64,000 nucleotides of DNA, taken from contig JADLAT010000020.1 of NCBI GenBank assembly GCA_020848095.1, positions 1 through 64,000 on the forward strand, in the 5' to 3' direction. The position numbers and the translations under genes were made by a program. Position 1 is the stretch's first letter, and each line of letters begins with the position of its first letter. The DNA is from Alphaproteobacteria bacterium. Lineage in GTDB: Bacteria > Pseudomonadota > Alphaproteobacteria > Micavibrionales > Micavibrionaceae. Shown one piece after another: positions 17,364 through 26,921 of the stretch. The notes beneath the pieces were generated by a model. That model was not told where the DNA came from. It searched no databases and saw nothing but the letters and a program-made list of their open reading frames with translations.

Positions 17364-18062
17364 ATGCGATTTGTAGAAAAAATATCACTTCCGGCCACTA
17401 TCTTGAGCTTTTTGGCTGTTTGTTTTCTTATCGCGCTTGGCGTGTGGCAGATTCAAAGGCTGGCGTGGAAGACCGATCTGGAAGCGCGTCTTGAGGTGGC
17501 TTATAGCGCGCCGGAGAATGTGCTTCTGGCAAAGCGGGATATTGAGAAGCTGGATCTGGCTTATGGCCGCTTTTCAGGAAAACTTTTATCTGATAAGGCT
17601 TTTCAGGCTGGCATTAAGCTCAAAGACGGGCAGCCCGGGCATGATTTGATTGTGCCGCTCCGGACTGCGGAGGGCGACATTCTGATTAATCTCGGCTGGA
17701 GCGATTTAAAACCAGAGGATCAAACCCTGCAAGCCTTTGAGGGGCGTGAAATCTGGTTCGAAGGCCTGGCGCGTAAGCCATCGTGGAATTATTTTACCCC
17801 AGAAAATCAGCCGGAAAAAAATATCTGGTACAGGCTCGATATTCCTGCAATCGCACAGGTTAAAGGTCTGGTTGAGCCTTGGCCCTATGTTGTCTATGCG
17901 GAGCGCAGTTCGCAGATGTCAGGGAACGGATTGCCGAATAATACCCGCCCGCATCTTAGTAATAATCACCTGCATTATGCTTTGTTCTGGTTTTCCATGG
18001 CGGGCATTTTGATCGTTGTTTACATTTTTCGTTTTCTGATTCGGGCTAATCCTCAAGAATAG
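17364..18062 (+). CDS. SURF1 family cytochrome oxidase assembly protein
   Basis: 232 residues with the SURF1 layout: an N-terminal transmembrane helix (ATILSFLAVCFLIALGVWQI) ending in the GVWQIQRLAWK motif, a periplasmic domain (VPLRTAEGDILINLGW, then the NHLHYALFWFSMAG motif) and a C-terminal helix. SURF1 helps insert heme a into subunit I. It starts 8 nt after the DUF983 stop. Its last 17 bases overlap the convergent SCP2 gene. Confidence 0.93.
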   Translation: MRFVEKISLPATILSFLAVCFLIALGVWQIQRLAWKTDLEARLEVAYSAPENVLLAKRDIEKLDLAYGRFSGKLLSDKAFQAGIKLKDGQPGHDLIVPLRTAEGDILINLGWSDLKPEDQTLQAFEGREIWFEGLARKPSWNYFTPENQPEKNIWYRLDIPAIAQVKGLVEPWPYVVYAERSSQMSGNGLPNNTRPHLSNNHLHYALFWFSMAGILIVVYIFRFLIRANPQE

Positions 18063-18348
18063 CGTTTAATTTCATGGCAAGCCCCATGGAGCCCTTGATT
18101 TTCAATTTGCCCATGACAAAGGCGATGTTGGGATCTTGGGTTCCCTCTAATATCCCGTTGAGCGTTTTCAAAGAACAGCTGAGCGTGGTGTCGGCTTCCA
18201 TATCCTCATGGCTGATGAGGGCGGGGGTCTGTGTTGTATCTACGAATATTAGCCCCTCTTCGCCGAAATTGAATTTAACGCGTGCGCGCAACCCTCCGGC
18301 AAGGGTCATTTTTTCTTTGATTCTTTGTGTGACGGATTCGAGGGACAT
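18046..18348 (-). CDS. SCP2 sterol-binding domain protein
   Basis: About 100 residues forming a single SCP2 domain: MSLESVTQRIKEKM, the strand ARVKFNFGEEGLIFVD, DTTLSCSLKTLNGILEGTQD and the hallmark FVMGKLKIKGSMGLAMKL. Such domains bind lipids in a hydrophobic tunnel; the ligand here is unknown. Start taken at 18348 with AGAG upstream; an in-frame ATG at 18390 would add a 14-residue tail not typical of the family. It overlaps the surf1 3' end tail-to-tail. Confidence 0.88.
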   Translation of the reverse strand: MSLESVTQRIKEKMTLAGGLRARVKFNFGEEGLIFVDTTQTPALISHEDMEADTTLSCSLKTLNGILEGTQDPNIAFVMGKLKIKGSMGLAMKLNAILED

Positions 18349-18464
18349 GGCGCTCTTTCTGGATGAAATGTTTTTGTTTATTTTTTCCATTGAATCTTTG
18401 CAGAAAGAGACTCCTTTTTAAAGAGGGATTGTGTAATCTTGTGTTTCGGTGTTAGTCTTCGCGC

Positions 18465-18470
18465 TATAAT
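18465..18470 (+). promoter_or_regulatory. Probable -10 element of the secreted coiled-coil gene
   Basis: Perfect TATAAT at 18465-18470, 27 nt before the start codon. A convincing -35 was not found (TGTTTC at 17-nt spacing is the nearest). Confidence 0.45.
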
Positions 18471-18497
18471 TTTTCAGCTTTGTTTTGGGGATTCTCT

Positions 18498-20342
18498 ATG
18501 GGCCCGTTTGTTATGTATCGCAAATTTTTTGTTGTTTTGATCGCGGGTGCGTCCTTGGGTGCGCCGTTTGTTTCTTCTGCACAAGGCGCAGAGCCGGAGC
18601 TGGCCTTTTATCCGGCGGGTGGCTGGTCTGTCGGTAAAACCGGTGAGATTTGTAGCGCGACTGGTTCTTACAATAATGGCTTTGATCTTCGCTTTGAAGG
18701 CTCAAAGGGAAAAATGACGCAGATGAGCGTGGATTTTCATCAGGATATTTTTAAAAAAGATCAGTCCTATGACGCGCGGGTGGCTCTTGTAGAAGGTGCT
18801 GCAAAAAAGGTATTGGCTGTAAATACGGCGCCGGGTATTTTGTCTTTTAATGTTGCGGATGATAAAGAGTTTTATCGGGGGCTGGGAAAGGCCTCTGCGC
18901 TTGATCTCTCTGTGGAGCAGAATAGTTTTCGCTTTCATTTGCCCGGTTTCGCGCGGGCATTTTCCAATTTTGAAGCCTGTGTGAATGGCGATGTCGCCGC
19001 AAATTCTGTGGCAGCCAAGCCGCCGGTTCTTGCTGAGACACCTCCTGCTTCACCCGATTTTACGGTGAATGAAGCCGTGGCGATGGAGGCGGAAATTAAA
19101 GCTCCGGCTGCCGCTGCGCCGCTGCTTGATTCTGCGTCTGCGCCGGCGGCATCGCCCCCGCCGTCTGTGAAGTCGGAGCCTGCTGCTGCTGAGGCGGTCG
19201 CTTCTAAAAAAGCTGTGCCGGTTCCTGATCCTGTTTTGGTTGTTGAAACATCGAAAGTTGCTGCGGAGACGCCTGTGGAAAAGGCTGAGCGGGCTTTTCC
19301 ATCGTCCGAGCGTACGGTTTTCGAGCATTTGCCCGAAATGGTGGTGGACACTGTTTCCGCATCGGCTCCTGTGGCTTCTGTGGCGACAGCACCGGCGGCG
19401 AAGCCTCTGGTGGCGCCTGCTCCGGGATTGGTCAATAAAAACAATCTTTCGCCTGAGCAGGTTTCGCGCATGATCGCGCGGCAGATGGGTGTGGAAAATG
19501 CGCCTGTGACAGAGCCTTCAAATTTACCTGCGGAGGCTGCGAGCGCGGCGCCGTTGATGGCGCAGGATATGGCTGGTCCTCAAAAACCGGCGGCAGATCA
19601 AGACGCAATTTCTCCTCCCAAGCCCTCGGCAGAGAAAGAGACGATTGTTTTTTCTACGCCGGAGCGCGCGATTCCCGCGCCCGTGGGCATGCCCGATCCG
19701 TTGCTGCCGGATGATGAAAACTCTATGAATGAGGTCGCTGCGGTTCCTGTGCAAGCTGCTCCTGTCGTTCCACAAACGGTCCGCACGTCGAGCGGGGAGG
19801 CCGTTGTTCATACAAGCACTATCCGTGCGGAGGCTGATTTCACCAATGCGTCCGAGATAGAGCCTGCCAGCGCCGGAGATGAGGCCGGTTTTCCTGCGAT
19901 GGGGCGCGGAGCAAATTTTGGCAATGCCAGAGAGATGCAAGATACGATAGATGCTCTGCGCGCGGAGAATGCCGCGTTGAACAGCGAGCTGAAATCCATG
20001 ATTCGTGATACGGAGAAAGAGCGTCTGTCGATCACATCTGAGAATTGGAATCTTGAACAGGCGACTATGAAGTTTAATGAAGCTGAGCGGCAGATTAAGC
20101 GCCTGGGGCTGGAGCTTCAAAAGGAGCGCGCGCGCAGTGAAAACGAGCGTAAGGAGCTGGAAGCCATGCTTTTTGACCCTAAATTGACTAATCAGAGTCA
20201 GCTTGCGCGGCTTGCGGAGCTTGAGGCGCAACTGGCAAAGGCGAAAGAAGAGCTGCAGCTTCAAAAATTGCGTTATGGAGAGCGTGTGCGTAGCACGGAG
20301 GCTTCTTCCGGGGCTGATCTTTCCGGGGTGGATGCGCCCTAG
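18498..20342 (+). CDS. Large secreted Pro/Ala-rich protein with C-terminal coiled coil, function unknown
   Basis: 614 residues in three parts. A signal peptide (RKFFVVLIAGASLGAPFVSSAQG) leads into a globular domain of about 130 residues containing two cysteines (GEICSATG and FEACVNG). A long disordered stretch rich in Ala, Pro, Val and Glu follows, and then a coiled coil of about 130 residues (ALRAENAALNSELKS through LAKAKEELQLQKLRYG). The architecture suggests an envelope-spanning or scaffold protein; I do not recognise a family. Start at ATG 18498, with GGGGA 6 nt upstream. The C-terminal part is followed by rsmE after about 90 nt. Confidence 0.8.
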   Translation: MGPFVMYRKFFVVLIAGASLGAPFVSSAQGAEPELAFYPAGGWSVGKTGEICSATGSYNNGFDLRFEGSKGKMTQMSVDFHQDIFKKDQSYDARVALVEGAAKKVLAVNTAPGILSFNVADDKEFYRGLGKASALDLSVEQNSFRFHLPGFARAFSNFEACVNGDVAANSVAAKPPVLAETPPASPDFTVNEAVAMEAEIKAPAAAAPLLDSASAPAASPPPSVKSEPAAAEAVASKKAVPVPDPVLVVETSKVAAETPVEKAERAFPSSERTVFEHLPEMVVDTVSASAPVASVATAPAAKPLVAPAPGLVNKNNLSPEQVSRMIARQMGVENAPVTEPSNLPAEAASAAPLMAQDMAGPQKPAADQDAISPPKPSAEKETIVFSTPERAIPAPVGMPDPLLPDDENSMNEVAAVPVQAAPVVPQTVRTSSGEAVVHTSTIRAEADFTNASEIEPASAGDEAGFPAMGRGANFGNAREMQDTIDALRAENAALNSELKSMIRDTEKERLSITSENWNLEQATMKFNEAERQIKRLGLELQKERARSENERKELEAMLFDPKLTNQSQLARLAELEAQLAKAKEELQLQKLRYGERVRSTEASSGADLSGVDAP

Positions 20343-20430
20343 CCTGTTCCGGGGGTCTTCTAAAAAGCCCCTGATCCGGTGCTCTGTAGCTTTTCAGCGT
20401 TGTAAGAAACCGTTTTTAAATGGCTGGAAA

Positions 20431-21153
20431 ATGGCAGAAGATTTTAACACCGCCCCGCGTATTTATGTTTCCTCGCCGTTATCCGCGGATGTTCGTGTTT
20501 CTTTAGAGGCGCCGCAGGCTCATTATATACGCAATGTCATGCGCCTTGAGAGCGGCGGCGTTCTTCGCCTTTTTAATGGCGCGGATGGGGAGTATACGGC
20601 GCGGATTGATACTCTGGGCAAGGCTGGGGGTGCTTTAGTCTGTCTGAAAAAAATCCGGGAACAGCCTGTTTCGATACAGGCCCTGTCTTTGGTGTTTGCA
20701 CCGATTCGGAAACATCGTATGGATTTTATGATTGAGAAGGCTGTAGAGCTGGGGGTAACGGCATTGCATCCGGTTTTAACCGCGCATACGCAAATGCGGG
20801 TGTTCAATGAGGAGCGCGTACGCGCGCAGATGATTGAGGCCGCGGAGCAATGCGGGCGGCTGGATATTCCAGTTTTACACAAACCGGTTGATTTGAAGCT
20901 GAAAATGGTCCAATGGGACGCGGCGCAGATTATTCATTTCGCAGCAGAGCGGCTTGCGGATGCGCCGCTTCTTTCTCAAAAACAGGAGGCCGCGGCATTT
21001 TTAATTGGCCCCGAAGGCGGGTTTGATGAGCAGGAGACGGATTTTTTAAGAAATTTGCCCTTTATTCGCCCGGTCAGTCTGGGGACGCGTATTTTAAGAG
21101 CGGATACGGCGGCGTTGTTTTGTTTGACGCTGGCGCGCAGATCCGGCGCGTGA
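20431..21153 (+). CDS. rsmE: 16S rRNA m3U1498 methyltransferase RsmE
   Basis: SPOUT-class methyltransferase of 240 residues acting on U1498 of 16S rRNA. N-terminal PUA-like domain (HYIRNVMRLESGGVLRLFNG) and knotted C-terminal domain with MIEKAVELGVTALHPV, AAEQCGRLDIPVL, FLIGPEGGFDEQE and SLGTRILRADTAAL. The start is placed at ATG 20431 (MAEDFN), where similarity begins; the open frame extends upstream into the previous gene in another frame. No strong Shine-Dalgarno. Confidence 0.95.
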   Translation: MAEDFNTAPRIYVSSPLSADVRVSLEAPQAHYIRNVMRLESGGVLRLFNGADGEYTARIDTLGKAGGALVCLKKIREQPVSIQALSLVFAPIRKHRMDFMIEKAVELGVTALHPVLTAHTQMRVFNEERVRAQMIEAAEQCGRLDIPVLHKPVDLKLKMVQWDAAQIIHFAAERLADAPLLSQKQEAAAFLIGPEGGFDEQETDFLRNLPFIRPVSLGTRILRADTAALFCLTLARRSGA

Positions 21154-21298
21154 GGCTTATTTTTTAAGTCACTATGGCGGTTTTAAAAATATTGATTGCG
21201 GGTTTGCTCTTGCATTTTTCTCCAGATATTTTTAAGTGTAGTTACGACTTTTTTTAAAGGGCGTAAGATTTTCAATAAAAAGAACCACGACAAGCGGA

Positions 21299-22159
21299 AT
21301 GAACCCCATGATAGCCAGATTTTCTTCACTTGCCCTTTTTGTGCTGGTCATAGCTTTGGCTGGGTCTGCCATGGCTCAGGCTTCCGGGGTTGTCCCTTGG
21401 CAGATTAATATGCAGCCTGCTGTTTCTACCTCCGCGCATCATATTCATGAGTTTCATAATATGCTGCTCTGGATTATCTTTGCGGTGGCGATTTTTGTTT
21501 TTATTCTCATGTTCTGGGTCTGCCTGCGTTATAATGCACGCGCTAACCCCAAGCCTTCGGTGGTTTCTCACAATGTCCTTATTGAGGTGCTCTGGACGGT
21601 TCTGCCTGTGGTTATCCTCATTGTTATCGCCATTCCTTCTTTTAAATTGCTGTATTATACGGACCGGACGGAAAATCCGGAGATGACCCTGAAGGTTACC
21701 GGGCATCAATGGTACTGGGACTATGAATATCCGGATCAGGAAGGGCTGGCTTTTTCTTCCTACATGATTGGGGAGGAGGATATTGACGCCTCCAAGGGGC
21801 AGTTGCGCTTGCTGTCCACGGATAATGCGGTGGTCCTGCCTGTTGAAACCAATATTCAGATTTTGATTACGGCTGCTGATGTTTTGCATTCCTGGGCGGT
21901 TCCGGCTTTCGGGATAAAGCTTGATGCCGTGCCGGGACGGACGAATGAAACATGGGTGCGCATTGAAAAGCCGGGCGTCTATTACGGTCAGTGTTCTGAG
22001 CTATGCGGTAAGGATCACTCCTACATGCCGATCGAGATTCATGCTGTTAGCAAGGAGGATTTTGCGCGCTGGCTCGTCAGCGCAAAACAGGAATTTTCAT
22101 CCTATATGCCGGGTCCTGGAACCCAAAAACCACTGCAATTTGCTTATCTGGAGGATTAA
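21299..22159 (+). CDS. ctaC: Cytochrome c oxidase subunit II
   Basis: 286 residues; carries the CuA centre that takes electrons from cytochrome c. A signal peptide (to about residue 26) and two transmembrane helices (about 55-76 and 95-118) precede the cupredoxin domain. CuA ligands visible: H197, C232, E234, C236, H240, M243 in GQCSELCGKDHSYM; the aromatic HQWYWDYEYP region is intact. Met4 at 21308 is an alternative start. Six nt before ctaD. Confidence 0.97.
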   Translation: MNPMIARFSSLALFVLVIALAGSAMAQASGVVPWQINMQPAVSTSAHHIHEFHNMLLWIIFAVAIFVFILMFWVCLRYNARANPKPSVVSHNVLIEVLWTVLPVVILIVIAIPSFKLLYYTDRTENPEMTLKVTGHQWYWDYEYPDQEGLAFSSYMIGEEDIDASKGQLRLLSTDNAVVLPVETNIQILITAADVLHSWAVPAFGIKLDAVPGRTNETWVRIEKPGVYYGQCSELCGKDHSYMPIEIHAVSKEDFARWLVSAKQEFSSYMPGPGTQKPLQFAYLED

Positions 22160-23788
<1,629 letters not shown>

Positions 23789-23810
23789 AGCCGGTATGTA
23801 TTTTCAGAAG

Positions 23811-23843
23811 AGGGCGGGTGCTATAGAGCTTCCGCCCTTTTTT
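23811..23843 (+). terminator. Rho-independent terminator of ctaC-ctaD
   Basis: AGGGCGG (23811-23817) pairs with CCGCCCT (23832-23838), followed by a T run to 23843. Confidence 0.88.
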
Positions 23844-23905
23844 CATATTTTTTCTGTATTTTTAAAATTTACGTTTATTTAAGGCCTCTGGGACAAAATG
23901 GATTT

Positions 23906-24166
23906 ATGTTCTGGTCCAAGAAAAAGCAAAAACAGGAAGAAAAACCCGTTGGCCGTAGCGCCGATAGCGCAGCTTTGCGGGCGCAGGCTTTGGCCACAAT
24001 GCGTACGGCCAGAGCGGAAATCGGGGAGGAAACCTTACAAAAAATTGCCGCCGCCATTCAGCGTAAGCAAAACTCGCCCATCGAACAGGCAAAAGCCCGG
24101 ATTCATCAGGCTGATGCAGACCGGGTTGCGGATGAGCTGTTTTGGATGATGGGCAAGCGGGATTAA
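23906..24166 (+). CDS. Small cytoplasmic protein of unknown function
   Basis: 86 residues, highly charged and mostly helical (MFWSKKKQKQEEKP; LRAQALATMRTARAEIG; LQKIAAAIQRKQNSP; ADRVADELFWMMGKRD). No signal peptide or membrane segment. GGGAC lies about 15 nt before the ATG, so initiation is not strongly marked. It stands alone between the oxidase terminator and the acyl-CoA dehydrogenase. Composition looks genuinely coding; family not recognised. Confidence 0.65.
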   Translation: MFWSKKKQKQEEKPVGRSADSAALRAQALATMRTARAEIGEETLQKIAAAIQRKQNSPIEQAKARIHQADADRVADELFWMMGKRD

Positions 24167-24321
24167 GGCTTTTTCTGGTTAAAGCCTGCTGGCACTCTTC
24201 ACAAAAATATCTTTTTAAAAGAGTCTGGTTTATTTCCGGCATCGAAAATTTCTGTTATTTGCGTTATCATTATATTTGCCCGTCTCGCATCGTGCCGGGA
24301 GATTTTTTCTAAGGAGTTCCT

Positions 24322-26112
24322 ATGCCCGTTTACAGCGCCCCGCTGGATGATATCCGCTTTGTTTTACATGATGTTCTGGGGGCGGAAAGTCTTTCTGCCT
24401 TACCGGGGTATGAGGAATTTTCGGCAGATCTGGCGGATCAGATTTTGGAAGAAGGCTCTAAGATCTGCGCAGAGGTTCTGTTTTCTTTAAACCAGAGCGG
24501 GGATCAGGAGGGGTGCGTCCTTGAAAATGGCGACGGTCTGACCAGCGTGCGAACCCCTGCGGGCTTCAAGACCGCTTACGATACGTTCCGTGATGGTGGC
24601 TGGTGCGGGATTGCCTGCGATCCGGCCTATGGCGGGATGGGGATGCCGCATGTGATCAATACAGCGATGAAGGAGATGATCTGCTCGGCCAATATGTCTT
24701 TTGGCATGTATCCCGGCCTTTCCTACGGCGCGTTTGAGGCGATCCATAAATTCGGGGATGAGGCCCTTAAAACGATCTATCTGCCAAAACTGGCGGAAGG
24801 CGTCTGGTCCGGGACAATGTGCCTGACCGAGCCGCAATGCGGTACGGATCTGGGGTTAATTAAAACGCGAGCGGTGCCGCAGGATGATGGCTCTTATGCC
24901 GTTACGGGCACGAAAATCTTTATTTCCGCCGGAGAGCATGACCTGACGGAGAATATCATTCATCTTGTGCTGGCGCGGCTTCCCGATGCACCGGAGGGCG
25001 TTAAGGGGATTTCTCTGTTTATTGTGCCTAAGTTTTTGCCCGATGACATGAGCCGCAACGCAGTTGTCTGCGGCGCGATTGAGCATAAAATGGGCATTAA
25101 GGCCTCTTCAACATGCGTGATTAATCTGGATGAGGCTAAGGGCTGGTTGATTGGTGAGCCTCACAAAGGGTTGCGGGCCATGTTTGCCATGATGAATGAT
25201 GCAAGGCTGGGCGTGGCGATGCAGGGGCTTGGGATTGCCGAGGTGGCCTATCAAAACGGGCTGGCTTATGCGAAGGAGCGGCTGCAGATGCGGGCGCTTG
25301 ATGGGGCGAAGTTTCCGGATAAGCCGGCGGATCCGATTATCGTGCATCCGGACGTGCGGCGGATGATCCTGATTTCCAAGGGTTTTACCGAAGGTGCGCG
25401 GGCGCTGTCTTACTGGATCGGGATGGAGCTGGATATTTCTTTGAAGCACCCGGATGCGGACACGCGGCAGGCGGCGGATGATATTGTGGCGCTGATGACG
25501 CCCATTTTGAAGGCCTATCAGACGGATATGGGCAGTGAAGTGGCCAATCTCACCGTTCAAATTTACGGTGGGCATGGCTATATTCAGGAACATGGTGTTG
25601 AGCAATATGTGCGTGATGCCCGTATTGCGCAGATTTATGAAGGGGCCAACGGCATTCAGGCTCTTGATCTCGTGGGCCGGAAAATGCCGCAGGGCTATGG
25701 CCGGCTTCTCCGCCGTTTTTTCCACCCCGTACAACGTTTTATAGAGGAAAATGGTGAGGATGAGGCGCTTCAGGATCTGGTTTTTCCTTTGGCCAGAGCT
25801 TTTTCCAAGCTTCAACAATCTACGGCGATGATCGCGCAGAAGGGGTTAAAGGACCCGGTGGAGGCTGGTGCGGCATCAAGTGATTATTTGCGTCAATTTG
25901 CGCTGGTGGCGCTGGCATGGATGTGGTGCCGTATGGGCCGGGTGGCGCAGGAGCGAATTTCAGCCGGGCAGGGGGATAAAGCGTTTTACGAGGCAAAATT
26001 GAAGACTGCTCGCTTTTTTATGCAGCGCATGCTGCCTGAGGCCGATTCCCGTTTTAAAATGGCCATGGCGGGGGCGGAAAGCCTCATGAGTCTGTCTGCT
26101 GAAGAGTTTTGA
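24322..26112 (+). CDS. Acyl-CoA dehydrogenase (long, C-terminally extended type)
   Basis: FAD enzyme introducing the alpha-beta double bond in acyl-CoA; 596 residues, the long form with an extra C-terminal helical domain. An N-terminal extension (VYSAPLDDIRFVLHDVLG) is followed by the helical domain, FAD/substrate motifs (MCLTEPQCGTDLGLIKTRA; GTKIFISAGEHD), and IYGGHGYIQEHGVEQYVRDA with IAQIYEGANGIQALDL, where the glutamate of YEG is in the usual catalytic position. AAGGAG sits 5 nt before the ATG. It may serve beta-oxidation or a specialised acyl chain; the substrate is not readable. Confidence 0.93.
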   Translation: MPVYSAPLDDIRFVLHDVLGAESLSALPGYEEFSADLADQILEEGSKICAEVLFSLNQSGDQEGCVLENGDGLTSVRTPAGFKTAYDTFRDGGWCGIACDPAYGGMGMPHVINTAMKEMICSANMSFGMYPGLSYGAFEAIHKFGDEALKTIYLPKLAEGVWSGTMCLTEPQCGTDLGLIKTRAVPQDDGSYAVTGTKIFISAGEHDLTENIIHLVLARLPDAPEGVKGISLFIVPKFLPDDMSRNAVVCGAIEHKMGIKASSTCVINLDEAKGWLIGEPHKGLRAMFAMMNDARLGVAMQGLGIAEVAYQNGLAYAKERLQMRALDGAKFPDKPADPIIVHPDVRRMILISKGFTEGARALSYWIGMELDISLKHPDADTRQAADDIVALMTPILKAYQTDMGSEVANLTVQIYGGHGYIQEHGVEQYVRDARIAQIYEGANGIQALDLVGRKMPQGYGRLLRRFFHPVQRFIEENGEDEALQDLVFPLARAFSKLQQSTAMIAQKGLKDPVEAGAASSDYLRQFALVALAWMWCRMGRVAQERISAGQGDKAFYEAKLKTARFFMQRMLPEADSRFKMAMAGAESLMSLSAEEF

Positions 26113-26162
26113 GCGTTTTGCCCTCTTTCGCTACGTTCTTGTCTGATGCCTTAATAAAAATC

Positions 26163-26190
26163 TTTACACTTGGCGATTCACAATTATATC
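26163..26190 (+). promoter_or_regulatory. Probable promoter of rpe
   Basis: TTTACA (26163-26168), a 16-nt spacer, TATATC (26185-26190). The rpe ATG follows 22 nt after the -10, leaving a very short leader. Confidence 0.5.
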
Positions 26191-26211
26191 CACAGATGAT
26201 ACGATTCGGGT

Positions 26212-26871
26212 ATGAGCGCACGCCTGATTCGCATTGCCCCCTCCATTCTTTCCGCTGATTTTTCGAAATTGGGCGAAGAAGTGCGCATGATTGACGCGGC
26301 GGGCGCGGATTATATTCACATTGATGTGATGGATGGGCATTTTGTGCCCAATTTGACCTTTGGCGCGCCGGTGGTTAAATCCATTCGGCGGCATACTGAT
26401 AAGCCCTTTGACGTGCATTTGATGATTGCGCCGGTGGATGCGCTGGTGGCTGATTTTGTGGCCGCCGGGGCGGATATTATTACCGCGCATGCCGAAGCCG
26501 GGCCGCATCTGCATCGTACGCTCCAGCTTATCAAGAGCCACGGCGTTAAATGTGGCGTTTCTCTTAATCCCGCTACACCGGCTGAGAGTATTGCGCATGT
26601 GATGGATATGCTGGATCTGGTGCTGGTGATGACCGTTAATCCCGGTTTTGGCGGTCAGAGTTTTATTCCGCTTCTCGATAAAATTGCTACTGTGCGCCGT
26701 ATGATTGATGCGAGCGGTAGAGCCATTGATCTGGAGGTGGATGGTGGGGTTGACCCTAAAACTGCCAAAGATTGTATTGCCGCCGGTGCGGATGTTCTGG
26801 TGGCCGGTACGGCTATCTTCAAGGATGGGCCGGAAAATTATGCTTCTAATATCTCGGCCATTCGCGGTTGA
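26212..26871 (+). CDS. rpe: Ribulose-phosphate 3-epimerase
   Basis: Interconverts ribulose 5-phosphate and xylulose 5-phosphate in the pentose phosphate pathway. 219-residue TIM barrel with [16 protein letters not shown], the metal-binding [33 protein letters not shown], and [12 protein letters not shown] with the phosphate-binding [12 protein letters not shown]. Confidence 0.97.
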   Translation: MSARLIRIAPSILSADFSKLGEEVRMIDAAGADYIHIDVMDGHFVPNLTFGAPVVKSIRRHTDKPFDVHLMIAPVDALVADFVAAGADIITAHAEAGPHLHRTLQLIKSHGVKCGVSLNPATPAESIAHVMDMLDLVLVMTVNPGFGGQSFIPLLDKIATVRRMIDASGRAIDLEVDGGVDPKTAKDCIAAGADVLVAGTAIFKDGPENYASNISAIRG

Positions 26872-26921
26872 GGGTTTCTGATTTTTTTATCTTCTAATCT
26901 ATCTTCCAAGGACGAAATTTC

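Noticed and set aside
18935..20264. Long minus-strand open frames opposite the secreted coiled-coil gene
   Set aside because: Antisense shadows of an Ala/Pro-rich gene; composition (Thr/Ser/Gly or Arg/Leu runs) is unlike real genes.
26186..26195. TATATCCACA near the rpe promoter as a DnaA box
   Set aside because: Single near-match overlapping the -10 region; expected by chance in 64 kb.
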